NCBI RefSeq assembly: GCF_014633365.1
Contig: NC_068351.1
Coordinates: forward strand, 15,568,907-15,632,906
Length of the DNA: 64,000 nucleotides
Origin: Diospyros lotus
Lineage: Eukaryota; Streptophyta; Magnoliopsida; Ericales; Ebenaceae
Reading direction: 5' to 3'
Shown here: piece after piece, positions 1 to 11,226 of the stretch
Numbering within the stretch: the first letter of the stretch is position 1
How the letters are laid out: the number at the start of each line of letters is the position of its first letter
Position numbers and translations under genes: made by a program
Notes under the pieces: generated by a model
What the model saw: only the letters and a program-made list of their open reading frames with translations
Database searches by the model: none
Told to the model about the DNA's origin: nothing

Positions 1-29
1 CGGCAGACCGAGGTAACTCGAGGTCCGTC

Positions 30-1110
30 GGGGCTTGTTTGATACAAAGTTTTGTTGTAGATAGGCCGAGGTAACTCGAGGCCAAACCTGGTCAAGGGTC
101 TTCCTGAGAGTTTAGCTAAGTGGTAAGCTCTTGCACCAAGGTTATTGGTGACTCGGTAAGGGCCTTCCCAGTTGGCACCCAGCTTCCCTTACGAGGGTTG
201 TTTTCTTGGGCCTTCGATCTTCCTTAGGACTGAGTCTCCCTCTTGAAATCATCTAGGCCGAACTCCTTTGTTATATTTTCGAGCTGCTTTTTGCTTTGCG
301 GCCTGTTCACGAATTTGGGCCTGGTCTCGAATTTCCTGGACGAGGTCGAGGTCGGCCCGCTGCCCTTCACTATTAGTATCCTCCCGGAAGTACTGTAACC
401 TAGGACTGGGTTCCTCAATCTCGATAGGGATCATCGCTTCTGACCTGTAAGTAAGTCGAAAATGAGTTTCCTTGGTCGAGGTTTGAGCGGTAGTGTGGTA
501 TGACCACAAGATTATGGGGAGTTCGTCCGGTCAGGCTTCTTTCGCTCTATCAAGCAGTTTCTTCAATCCTGCCAATACGACCTTGTTGGCGGCCTCAGCC
601 TGGCCGTTGGTCTGAGGGTGCTGGACTGAGGTGAAGACCTAACAGATATCGAGTTCTTGGTAGAAGTCTTGGAGTCTGCGGTTGGTGAATTGAGTGTCGT
701 TGTCCCAGCTTAGCACCCCAGGGAGGCCATATCGACAAACGATATTCTTTTAGATGAATCTGCGGATCCTTTAAGCAGTGATTGTGGCCAGGGGTTCGGC
801 CTTGATCCATTTTGTGAAGTAGTCAATTGCTACTACCATAAACTTAAGTTGTCATATTGCTGTTGGAAAGGGTCTGAGAATGTCTATCCCTCACTTGTAA
901 AACAGCCAAGGGCTGCCAAGATTGTGGAGCTCTTCCAGGGGGGAGTGATGCGTGTTCACAAATTTTTGGCATTTATCACAACGTTTCACATAGGCCAGAT
1001 AGTCATTCCGCATTGTTGGCCAATAGTAACTGGCTTTGAGTATTTTTGCCGCTAGGGATTATCTGCCGAGGTGGCTTCCACATACTCCCTCGTGTATCTC
1101 AGTCATGATG
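30..1110 (-). pseudogene. gypsy integrase, broken
   Basis: Minus-strand translation, broken by several stops, shows the integrase core in order. First is a WGIDIL-type segment near 880-920, followed by a DYFTKW segment near 830. A DNDTQF segment near 690-705 carries the second catalytic Asp, and an NGQAEAANK segment near 580-600 carries the Glu. The conserved 'W.Y.TT.QTSTKET' and 'EAMIPIEI' blocks follow at about 420-500. The C-terminal tail continues to about position 60 as 'LGANWEGPYRV'. Internal stops occur near 637 and 526, among others. It would have joined cDNA to host DNA; this copy cannot make an intact enzyme. Confidence 0.85.
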
Positions 1111-1280
1111 CTAGTGAACTGGTCAGAGTTGACACATTTGAGGAGTGGGAGGGAGTAACCTCTTCAGTACAGCTGGTTCTTGAGCAGGGTGAAGTAGCAA
1201 GCTGTTCTTTTGAGCTTCCTGGCTTTCTCGATATCTGGGGCAAGTGTCTCGTGCCGCAAGTATTGGATGATGGGGGTTCC

Positions 1281-1860
1281 CTAAAATTCGGGCGTTGTTC
1301 CTACCGTTTGCACTTCGGGAAGGTCGACGCTTGGCACACCCAGGGCCTCTTGTATGACTGATTGGTTGTTTCCAAGTTTCTTGGTGCTAGCAAGCTTTGA
1401 GAGTAAATCTGCTCGTGTGTTTTTCTCCCTGGGGATATATTCAATTTTGAAATAGTCGAAAGATTCAGTTAGGGTTCTGACCTTATGGAGGTATCGACCA
1501 AGCTGTGGCTCTTTTGTCTGAAATTCGCCCTTGACCTGGTTGGCTACCAACTGGGAATCACTTTTAGCGATTAAGCCGGATGCCCCGATTTCTTTTGCTA
1601 AGCTTATACCGGCTATGAGAGCTTCATATTCCGCTTGGTTGTTGGTTACCTTGAAGTTGAAACGGAGTGACTGTTCAAGAATAAAACCGTTGGGTCCTTC
1701 TAAGATGATCCTGGCCCCGCTTCCTTTTATGTTAGAGGCTCCATCGACAAATAGTACCCAGGGGCTGGGTTCTGGATTGCGCCTGGGAGGGGAGAGTTCG
1801 GCACAGAAATCAGAGAGTACCTAGGATTTGATGTCTTTTCACGACTGGTATTGTATGTCG
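1281..1860 (-). pseudogene. gypsy additional RNase H domain (Tat-type)
   Basis: The minus-strand reading begins with WVLFVDGAS near 1750-1780 and runs through NNQAEYEALIAG (about 1615-1650), SDSQLVANQV (about 1535-1565) and ends in REKNTRADLLSKLAST. These give the four acidic positions expected of a type I RNase H (D, E, D, D). A second RNase H placed between RT-RNase H and integrase is typical of plant Tat/Retand gypsy elements. The domain itself reads almost clean, better preserved than the integrase next to it. It would degrade RNA in RNA-DNA hybrids during reverse transcription. Confidence 0.85.
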
Positions 1861-3110
1861 AATTCCAAAAGCTCGACTAACCATGCGATCATTCTCCCCG
1901 ATAGTTCCGGCTTCTGGAGTATTTACCGAATCAGTTGATCAGTCTGGACCGTGATCTGGTGGATTTGGAAATACAGCCTGAGTTTTCAAGCTTTCGTTAC
2001 CAACGCTAGCGCTAGTTTTTCGATCTTTTGGTATCATAGTTCAGCTCCTTAAAAAGTTTTGCTGATGAAGTATATTGGTCGTTGTGTTTTGGTCTCCTCC
2101 CTGACTAGCACCGCACTAAGAGCACTAGCAGTGACGGAGAAGCAAAGTGAGAGTTCCTCCCCAGGCTCCGGTCTTGAAAGGATGGGTGGGGTTTCCAAGA
2201 AGGCTTTCAGTTCCTGAAAAGAAGTTTCACATTCTTCTATCTACTAGAACTCGATTGACTTTTTTAGATAATGGAAGAAGGGCCTCTCCATGTCAGCCGA
2301 CTTTGGAAGGAAACAGGATAGAGCTATTATTCGGCATGTCAGCTGTTGGACCACCTTTAAGTTGGTACGGCTACGCATTGCGAGGATGGCTTCAGTTCCT
2401 CGACTGGTTAGCATAAATCCCATAAACTTACTGGCTTGTACCCTGAAGGCGCATTTGTTAGGGTTGAGCCTTATACTGTGCTGCCGGAGCTGTGCGAAGA
2501 TTTCAACTAGGTCAAAACAGTGGTCCTGCTCTGTTGAAGTTTTTGCCACCATGTCATCTACATATACTTCGATATTCCGGCCGATCTGCTTGGCTAATAC
2601 CTTGTTCATCAGTCGCTGGTACGTTGCACCAGCATTTTTTAGCCCGAAAGGCATGACTTGATAACAAAAGTTGGCACTCTCCATGATGAACGTTGTTTTT
2701 TCCTCATCTTCGGGGCGCATCCGGATCTGATTGTGACCAGAATAGACGTCCATGAAGCTTAAGTACCTGTATCCAGAGTCCGCATCCACAAGGCAATCGA
2801 TGTTAGGCAGCGAGTATGAATCCTTCGACAACGCCTTATTTTGGTCGATGAAGTTGACGCACATTCTCCATTTCTCCGAGGACTTTTTCACCATGACCAC
2901 GTTGGCGAGCTATGTTGTGTATGGGACCTTCCTGATGAATCCAACCTTCAGGAGTTTGGTCGTTTCCTCGGCGGCCGCACATCGTCTTTCTTCTCCTAGT
3001 CTATTTTTTCTCTAAGCGACCGGTCTGGCCTCTAGATCCATTGCCAGTTTGTGGTAGATGACAAGCGGATCTATCTCGAGCATGTCAGCGGGGGTCCAGG
3101 CGAAGAGGTC
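1861..3110 (-). pseudogene. gypsy reverse transcriptase and RNase H, broken
   Basis: An open stretch of 218 residues at 2244-2900 carries most of the RT palm: 'SFMDVYSGHNQI', 'VMPFGLKNAGATYQRLMN' and the catalytic YVDDM box near residues 113-117. Upstream, at about 2900-3000, the finger region is recognisable (KLLKVGFIRKV, then LANVVMVKK) but has an in-frame stop just before LANVV. The region 1861-2240, which should hold the connection and first RNase H, is present only as degenerate sequence with stops. The copy is not functional. Confidence 0.85.
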
Positions 3111-3119
3111 GGCGTTCTG

Positions 3120-4030
3120 TCAAAGTAGGCCGATGAGCTGCTCCTTCAGTTCATTTGGCAACGTAAAACTTATACGGACGACTTGTTCAGGGCGAGGACC
3201 TAGGCTCACAGGGTGGAGCTCCTCTATAGGTTGGGGTCGTCTATCTAAAAACTCGATCTGAGGGTCTAGCTCGACCATGTGCAAATGGTGCCGCGGATGC
3301 TGGCTGTCGATGTCTGTTCCCTGGCTGCTGCCCAAGGCATCGGTCTTTCTTTCGTCCTTGGCAGGCTCGGGATTTCGGGTTCCGAGGCTTTTGTGGTAAC
3401 ATTGTTGGGCTTCCTTTTGGTCAGAGCGGATGACCCCAACCTCGGTGTTAGATACCGGGAACTTTATGGATAAGTGGAATGTGGATACTACTGCGCCCAA
3501 AGCGTTAAGAGATGGTCGGCCCAAAAGCGCGTTGTACAGCGCCCGACAATCCACCACTAGGAACTGGATAGTGATGGTCCTAACTAACGGGGTCATCATA
3601 AATGAGGTTGGCAGATCTATGTAACCCATAACCTCCACTTGTTCTCCTGAGAAGGTGATCAAGCTTTCATTGAAGGGTCTCAACTTTCGTTCCAGAATGT
3701 CCATTCGTCTCAAGGTAGATAGATATAACAGGTCGGCTGAACTGCCCTGGTCCACCAAAACCTTTTTTACGAAAAAGTTCATAGCGACAACCGAAATTAC
3801 CATGGGGTCATCAGGGTGAGGATTTATTCCTCCGAGATCTTCATCCGTGAAGCAGATCGCAGGGTGTCGCGCCATTCTTCCTGGTGTCATTTATGGTCAT
3901 GATTGCGTGAGGGTATTGACTTTCTGCCAAGCTCGGCACTCCATCAGTAAAACCTCCAGCAATGGTGTCAATGCCCTTAGTTATCCGACTGGCTGGGGGT
4001 GGGCTAATGCAGGAAGGGGTGGGGGTGCTT
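3120..4030 (-). pseudogene. gypsy protease with residual gag C-terminus
   Basis: The minus-strand frame at 3120-3890 gives 256 residues. They include the retropepsin region with VLVDQGSSADLLY, where plant elements have D-(S/T/Q)-G, and LLGRPSLNALGAVVS further on. Just upstream the motif GIDTIAGGFTDG, normal at the gag-protease junction in these elements, is readable at about 3940-3975, but in another frame. A frameshift therefore lies near 3880-3900. Between this motif and the primer site at 4152 only about 130 bases remain, so nearly all of gag has been deleted. Confidence 0.82.
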
Positions 4031-4151
4031 AGGTGGCTGTGGTCGTCGTCTGACCTCTAGGTATAGGTATCTCCAGCTCTTGCTATGGTGTGGCTGCTGA
4101 AAGAGTGGTTTGAAAGGATTTTTGTGAGCTTATGGGGTAGGTAAGTTTTAC

Positions 4152-4174
4152 CAGGCCCCACGGTGGGCACTAAA
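4152..4174 (-). other. Primer binding site region of left gypsy element
   Basis: The minus strand reads TTTAGTGCCCACCGTGGGG directly inside the LTR end. This is the form seen at primer sites of plant Tat-type elements (a 'GGCGCC..CCGT..GGGG' pattern). It fixes the orientation of the element and the inner edge of the 5' LTR. Confidence 0.6.
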
Positions 4175-4760
4175 TGTTCCTTCCTAACCAAAAGAGGAAC
4201 GATCGGAGGCGGGGTGCGGGCTCTTGCGACGGATTTGTCCGGGAGGCTGCTAGCACCTACAAGCACTCCAACGGTTGAGTGAGTAAGAGAGTAAGATGGA
4301 ACGGTGTATCAGTAGGTCAGAGGTGAGAACATACCTTGGCTCTGAAAAGAGCTGGTTGATATATGAGGAGGAAATGTCCTCCTGCATGCATGAGACGTGT
4401 GCTTGCAGGTGATGTGACTGGCTATCCAACGCCAGTGGAGATTTTCAAGTGGTAGCATGGTGGCAACGAGACCCTCATTAATGTGGATGAGATCCGCCAT
4501 TAATGAGGATGAGATCTAAGACGGCTGCGCAGATATCTAGTGGGTTTCCAATGATGTCATGGCAGGCTAGCGTTGGGCCAAAGATGGATCCAGAACAGAG
4601 ATCAGGTTAGACCAAGATTGAGTCTAAGGAGAAAGCCGAAATTGGGCCTGGACAATCCAATTATTTTTACTTAAAAATAACAGTTGCATCTTGTCCTTCT
4701 AATTAATGATGATCTAACAAAATACCTCATGAGTAGACATATCAAACAGGTGGAACTGTC
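4175..4760 (-). repeat. 5' LTR of left gypsy element (outer end uncertain)
   Basis: The inner edge is set by TGTTCC on the plus strand next to the primer site. No second copy is in the window to define the outer edge. The minus strand contains a TATA-like CATATATC near 4355-4365. Coding potential is absent. Confidence 0.5.
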
Positions 4761-7014
4761 AAGGTCGACCAGGCCCACTATACCCTTGGGTTGTGCTAAG
4801 CCTCGGAGTTTGTGGCCTGGGGCCTAATGTACTGGCTTGGTGGCATGAATAGACTCGGTCCAGACCTCCCACGCCCCAAACTTCCGTTTCCAAAATTCAA
4901 CACTAGCTGCATATTTTTGCCAATGCAGCCAGCCTTAGTTGAACAAAATGAAACGAAAAAATAAAAAAATACAAAAAAGAAAGGCTTATGGGCCAATGGG
5001 TGGTCATGTTGGGCCAGTCTCAACCGAGATTAGCTTAGCCTAACTAGCTCGGCACCAATAGTATTTGTGATCCGGTTAAATGGGCTTTGTTGACATAACT
5101 GACCATTAGAAATTATTGACATCTCTATTCTTTAATAAAGGGCAAAAAATTATAACAAAGGGTTGGCTTTTTACAGCAAGCCATGAAAGGCCTCAGCCTA
5201 CTGCTTCAAGACCTCAAACCACACAAAAGACAAGAAATTAGAGATGCAAAGTTAAAACAAATAAAAAATGATGCCATTTTCTTTCTTTTTACGGACAACT
5301 TGCAGTAAGAAAGATCAAAATGGGTAGACAAGTGCTATCATGCCATTTCTGTCATTCGACTGATGGTTGTTTAAATTGTGTACACAGTTGTGCCAGATCT
5401 AGTTTCACACCACAAACTTTTGAGGCAAAACAATTAAATGAACTGTGGTTACCAAATAAGTAAATAAAGTGACAATAGACACAAGCTTTCTTTTGGGTAC
5501 AACAAATATGCCTCTTTGACAGCTCAAAAGAAAGTGAGATTTCATGTAAGCAAGTAGCGATTCTTAATTTCCTAATTCGGTAGGACATAAAGCCACAAAA
5601 TTTAACTCATGGCAGAAATCAGTGATTTGATAGTAAATGGTACCCTGGAGAATTTTTATATAAAAAATATTGTCAAAATATAAAATATGTTCAATCCATA
5701 TTTCTAATTTCCTTTTTTTTTTTCCTGTTGAGTAAAGATATTAGCAAAAGGGAATTTGTCTAATCGAGATAAGCGAAACTGAATAGAGACCCTAAACACG
5801 CGAGGATGGACTATCAAACCATGTAAACACAAGTTTCAAACCTCTTGGACTTTGCTTTGTATTGGGCAGTTGCTATTGTTTACGTTAGGTCATGTATCCA
5901 CTTTTTGGATTCTCAGTTTGAGCTCGAGCAAGTCACGGTGCACATCTGTTGTGCATGGTTGAATGCCTTTGTTCGTTTGTTCTCTTGATTACTACCTACG
6001 TGACTACGACGTAGCAAAAGAATTGCAATTGTTATTAGCATATCATTATGATAAAGGTTACCTGCAAAAAACCAAAATAATATCATTTTTTTCCAAAATG
6101 TTAGAAAATTTGATAGGAAAGAAATATATATATATATGTAAGCCTCAATGCCCCACACGACCTTTCTTTCCATGGAAAACGATGGAGATGGGTAAAAGGT
6201 GCTGCTATTATTCACTAACGATCCGTTGAAGAAATTGCACAAGATATGTAGGGTTTATCTTCTCTTACCTTTCACCTTCAAAATCCCATCAATTTGATAT
6301 GCTACGGCAACTTTACAGCTTTTGGATGCATGTCATGTTGATTCACGTGTTGCCAAAATAAGCGCATGGAGATTCCATCCATGTCATCTCTTTATAATTA
6401 ATCATGTAGCCGATGCCGCAGATGCAAGTCAAATTCATTTATCTATAGTTGTCTAATCATCCCTCAATTTCAACTTATCTCACCATTTTATTTGTTGGAT
6501 GAGATTTTGGATGACGCATGAGATTTTGGATGACGCTTGTTTCGTAGTCTGATATCACTTCATATGGTGAAGTTGTTTCTGATATCACTTCATATAGTGA
6601 TGTTGATGTTAGCCCTATAATTGAAATCGTATAAAAAAATTATTGAGTTTGTTCTTAAATATTTTGATGATGATTATTGTATACAAAACTTTAAGGTAAA
6701 GCAAGTTAAGGAGGCTTTGAGAATATACTCAAGAAATCCTGTTATGTTATGTTATCATAGGATTATTAATATATTTTGTATTTGTAGAAATTATTTTATC
6801 CTTTTTTAGAATATTGCTTAAGGATATGTTAAGTCTATCTTGATAGAATATGTTGAGCTTACCTTAAAAATATATAAGATCAAGGACCTGGGAAGGTTTA
6901 TCTTTTAATATGATTTATCTATTAATGATCTCCTATATCATGATGAGCTTGTTTTGATAGATTTGGTATCCATGAAGGAAGTTATTTTACCCTCTAGCTA
7001 GGAGATTGTTAAAA
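4761..7014. other. AT-rich intergenic sequence, no gene seen
   Basis: Short open frames occur on both strands, the longest about 110 codons, but none has a recognisable domain, a supporting start context or exon-like composition. A short direct repeat with the core GATATCACTTCATAT lies at 6549-6600, and a TA-repeat at 6125-6137. No RNA gene was recognised. Confidence 0.5.
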
Positions 7015-7023
7015 TCTCTTAAG

Positions 7024-8196
7024 CTGTATTCTCTTTATTATTTTCAATCCGTTTTGAGTTTTAGTTTTTCAAAACACTGAAAATGCATTTACTTTATTAT
7101 TTTCAAAAATACGTTTTTGAAAACAAGAAAAAAAATTTGTAAAGAAAATCTAAAACAACTTTTGTTTTGAGTGTTTTCAACCAAAATACACTCAAAACAC
7201 ACAAAACGCGAAAAACAACCCCTCCCAAACCTCGCACACCCAGCTTCTCTCTTCTCTTTCTCTCTTTTTTTTCTCTCATTTCTCTTCTCTTCTTTCCCTT
7301 GGCCATCGACTGCGCTCATGCTCGCACCTGCGCCCGCCATCGCTATCACTGCCGTCAATCGCATCTGCCACCGCCATCAAGTTTTTGGGCCTTGGGTTTT
7401 TGGGTTAGTTTCTCTATCTCTTCTCTTTTGGGTATGTTAGTCAATGGGCTCTTGGGTGCCGCGTGGTTGTTTTTGATCGATGGAAACCACCGGCCATGGT
7501 GGTTGGTGGCGATGGGCAGTGCATTTTGAGTTTTGTGGCTGAAAATTTTAGATCTACGAGAATTCAACCGTTAAATTTGACTTATTTTTGTGTATGTTAA
7601 CCCCCTTAATTTGGAGTTTTTAATGGTAGACTCTGATTGTGTGAATCTCCGGCCGGTGGTGGTCCCTGGTGACGGAGAAGATGCAAGGCGCTAGAGAATA
7701 GGAGAAGAAAAGAAAAAAAAAAGAAAAAGAAGAAAAGAAGAGAAAAAATATTTTTAAATTTTAAAAATAAAATTATATATTTATTTAAAATTTAAAAAAT
7801 ATAGTATATCTATATCTATATTATAATTAAAAATATAAGATAATATATAGTATATTATTAAGTGTATTACACATATTATGTATAATAATATTTAATATAA
7901 ATTATTGCTAATAGCAATTCATTAATTAAATTTATTATTTTATTTTAATAGTAGGATTTTATTAAAAATGATTAATTTTATTATTTAGCAATTAAATTTA
8001 TTAAATAAAATATTATAATTCTTTTTTTCAAAATAGAAAAGCAAACGCATTTTCTAATTTTTTGTTTTAAGAAACCGTTTTTCAGAATGACAAAAAAAAA
8101 ATGCATTTTCAAAAATTTCAAAACAGACACTTAAAACATAAAATTGAAAATGAATTCAAAATTAAAAATTGAAACACGAAAAATAAAGCAGCCTTA
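7024..8196. mobile_element. Candidate Mutator-like element with possible captured gene segment
   Basis: The two ends are imperfect inverted repeats: left CTGTATTCTCTTTATTATTT, right (reverse complement) beginning TAAGGCTGCTTTATTTTTC. Further inside, 'GTTTTGA..TTT' and 'GAAAATGCATTT' motifs match between the ends. The flanks TCTCTTAAG (7015-7023) and TTTCTTAAG (8197-8205) match at 8 of 9 positions, which is the target-duplication size of Mutator-like elements. The core at 7200-7520 is unlike its AT-rich surroundings. A pyrimidine tract resembling a 5' UTR is followed by GC-richer sequence open on the plus strand for about 90-120 codons. No transposase is present. The captured-segment idea is inference. 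Confidence 0.42.
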
Positions 8197-8437
8197 TTTC
8201 TTAAGGAGATATTAAGATTGTGTTAATAACCTTAATATGACTTATTTATGATTAAGCTTATTTTGTTCCTTATCCATCAATATGCTAAAGTTGCTCTAGG
8301 AATTCAAGAGATATCTTAAGTACCCATAATACATGAGTGTCATGTGGACCTCATGATGTTTAGAGTAAGCTTAAAGTTGAAAAATATCTTAGGTACTCAT
8401 AATGTGTGCAAGCATTTCTCAAATCTAAGAGCAATGT

Positions 8438-11212
8438 TGTAAGCACCCCCGTCCGAATATCCCAACCACCCGAACTACCCAAACGGGAGCACCTATGGAA
8501 GGAGAAAGAATGAGATAGAAGACAGAAACTACCCTGACATACATACATAATAATGAAAAGAGTAGAACCTAAGCTATACACATGCATGCACTACGGGTAC
8601 CCTGCTAGCACAGCAATCACATGATAACTAAATAATTATAAACTCTTGTGCCGAAATACATGAAACACGAGAAATGACCTGGCACAGTCAAAGATAATAG
8701 AGGGACTCCCTCTCAAACATTAAACTTGACAAGGACTGACAGGACTGCCTGTACACTAAACTGACTCTATCGCTAAAAGCTATCTCCCTTGCTCTTGACC
8801 TGCGCTACCACTACTTAAAATGATGGAAAGCAAAGTGAGTCGAGAGACTCAGCAAGCGTAAGGAAAGAAAGACAGAAGACTGAACATATCCAATAAACTC
8901 TCCCCAGAACACCAACCCCCAAGCACACACAAGCCATAAGACACCCAACATAGTACAAAAGCGTAAATAAAAACACGTATCGGTCCTTGGGGCCCACACA
9001 AGACACACGGCACCCAAGTCCCATATCAACCTGCCGTTGTCCTGAAAGGCAACATATATCTCCAACAAACCTGTACGCGCCATCCTAGGTCGGTGCTCCC
9101 GTCACTCGTGTGCTCGTGTCGGTCTTCCCGACACCCGAGCTGTAGAATAGTAGAGCCATAGGCTCCCTCGAAACGGTCCTCTCGTCCGAGACTGCTGAAC
9201 ATATAGTAACCATGCAAATGCACATAAAAATGCAATGGCGTAGTGAGCATCAACATGATACACTGGTGCTTATACATTCAGGCATCAGGCCCTGCTCCGC
9301 CCACATAGTAAACCACACGCAATTCATATGCCTGTGCTGGATGCAACCTAACCAAGCTAGAATGTCCGTGTCCAAGCATACTCAATAAATGAATATCCTA
9401 ACATGCATCTTGTACCCATGTGGATACCAAACCATGAATGGTAATATATCACATCGAATCATACAATAAACCACATAAATCGCATATTGGCAGAGCTAGT
9501 CAGCAGTGTTCGGCACCGGTCAATAGTTAGTGACTAGGAGTGTCCACCCGACGATCTACTTTAGGGCCGTACAATAGTCTACCCCAATGTCACCAAACAA
9601 CCGACCCATGCCCCACTGCTCGATAACTCTAACCGAATCATAAATAAACTCAAAAAAATCATAAATAAAACCTCTCATCTAGGAACCTAGTCTCCAAGCT
9701 AGGTTCCACATCATTCCGAAAGGAATGGGGGCGATACAAACTCCTGTAGGCTCATAACAAATAAAATTCTAGAAGTCCCAGATTTAATTTAAATTATACC
9801 ATATGGATAATAACACAATAAGTAATGCTAGGCACCGAATTGGAGAAAGAGAAGGGAAAAAATACAAGAAATCACGGAATCTCTCACGGGAATTAAAGAA
9901 CATGAGGAGAGGGTGAGGGGCTTGCCTTTACACAGTCGTTTCTTTTTTTTCTTGCACTCCCGCTATGAAGTAAAACGTTTAATAATGATTAATAAAACTG
10001 TGGCTTACATTAATTAAATCTAATCGTGTAACACGAATAATTTAGCCATATAAAATTCTTGAACATATAGCACTACTAATAATTTTTACCCACATAGGCA
10101 CATCACAAATAAAATCCCAAAGAGTCTCATATTTAATTTAAATTAAATCATGCCAATAACATCCTCAATTTATATAATTAATACGCGACACCAAAACGAG
10201 TTAAAGGAAGGCGAGGGGTTCACAAAATGGAAATAGATCATAAGGGTAGAAAGGAGCTTGCATTGTTTAAGCTGATTATAATGTTTTTACGCTTGAATGC
10301 CACCAAATTAATACACGCTGTAATTTAACATAAACTTCCAAAATTAATAAAATCGGGCCCAAAATAAAATTCCAACCGTAGAGAATGATTAATACATATT
10401 ACTCTACTTACTTTACTATTTAAACCGTGATTAAACCACGTTTAATCTTCAATTTTTTCTCAAATTTTCCTTTCCTGCGCGCTGCTTCATCTTCTTCAAT
10501 TTCCTTGATGTTTCTGCTTTGAAAATGGCCGAAATCGGCCTTAAAAACGAAGGAGAATTGAGGCTTCTCGTGCAAGAAATAGGTAGCTGAGAACGCGCCA
10601 CGTGGCGCACCTAGTTGCTGTTGCATCGCCCCCCACCTACCCAAAACGGTGTCGTTTTGGGCACCTTATGGATGATAAAAATCAGCCAATTGCTTCAGCG
10701 CCCCCCCCCCCGGATTGAACCTACGACCCCAGGTCCCTCCTCGCACACGCATGCCGCCTGAGCTGCTGCCTCTTTATATATCCATACGTGCACTATTATA
10801 TTTAACATGTAATTAGCCCATTCCCTGGAAATTGCCAAAGTGTCCGAACACTTCCAGAAATCTCATATACACCCCAAACTCTCATTTCCCTTTATTACAC
10901 TTATACCCCAAATTTTCAAAAAATCTATTGAATTAATTTATTTTCCTATTTTCATAAATACTCCCAAATAAGATTATTAATTGCCTTAATTTCTTTTTAA
11001 TACAACTAATTTTATATTTTCTTTAAACCCATCAATACAATAATTAATAATAATTAACCATTCCCAAATAATTTAATTAATTACCTTTAATTCCCTATTT
11101 CCACAAAACAACATAAATTATTATTTTTTTCTTAAATCTCTAAATACCCAATAATGACCTCAAACACCGATTTTAATAATTATTATTTATCTCCAAGTTT
11201 TGGGGTGTTATA
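8438..11212 (-). repeat. 3' LTR of old Tekay/Del-type gypsy element
   Basis: It starts TGTAAGCACCCCCG and ends GGGGTGTTATA, the inverted termini usual for plant Tekay-type chromoviruses. A second copy begins at 14889, and the two align for over 1 kb with many differences, so the insertion is old. The element lies on the minus strand because a purine tract adjoins this LTR and a tRNA-type primer site adjoins the other. No coding potential. Confidence 0.85.
10705..10775 (-). other. tRNA-like segment with A-box/B-box pattern inside LTR
   Basis: On the minus strand AGCAGCTCAGGCGG (A-box-like) is followed about 35 bases later by GGTTCAATCC, a perfect match to the B-box consensus GGTTCRANYCC. A run of Cs on the plus strand (10701-10711) abuts it. 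This is not a foldable complete tRNA gene by eye. It resembles the tRNA-related promoters of Pol III genes and SINEs. Confidence 0.4.
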
Positions 11213-11213
11213 G

Positions 11214-11226
11214 TTCTCCCCTCCTT
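11214..11226 (-). other. Polypurine tract of Tekay-type element
   Basis: The minus strand reads AAGGAGGGGAGAA immediately before the 3' LTR, preceded by 'TTCGAGGACGAAATTC'. That is the familiar end of the Tekay-type polyprotein and its plus-strand priming site. Confidence 0.7.

Larger units (their letters stand above)
1..4760 (-). mobile_element. Decayed Ty3/gypsy (Tat-type) retrotransposon, 3' end outside window
   Basis: Read on the minus strand the order is 5' LTR, primer site, gag remnant, protease, RT-RNase H, a second RNase H and integrase, which is the order of plant Tat-type gypsy elements. The extra RNase H after the RT module is the mark of that lineage. The 3' LTR would lie left of position 1. 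Stops and frame breaks are frequent in every domain, so the copy is dead. The outer end of the 5' LTR was not resolved and 4760 is only a guess. No partner LTR is visible, so age cannot be estimated here. Confidence 0.88.

Noticed and set aside
2147..3473. Plus-strand frames over the left gypsy element
   Set aside because: Shadows of the minus-strand RT and protease, which carry the conserved motifs.
5352..5588. 78-codon minus-strand frame
   Set aside because: No domain, no homologous pattern recognised, ordinary AT-rich context; not distinguishable from chance.
6621..6980. Faint resemblance to copia RT (FDDDYC, then IKDLGRF)
   Set aside because: The two motifs are too weak and too widely spaced, and neighbouring copia blocks are absent.
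7089..7364. Lys/Glu-rich minus-strand frame
   Set aside because: Complement of a CT-rich tract; low complexity.
10701..10711. Run of Cs next to a tRNA-like segment as a possible complete tRNA gene
   Set aside because: No acceptor-stem pairing or anticodon arm can be drawn; kept only as a tRNA-like segment.
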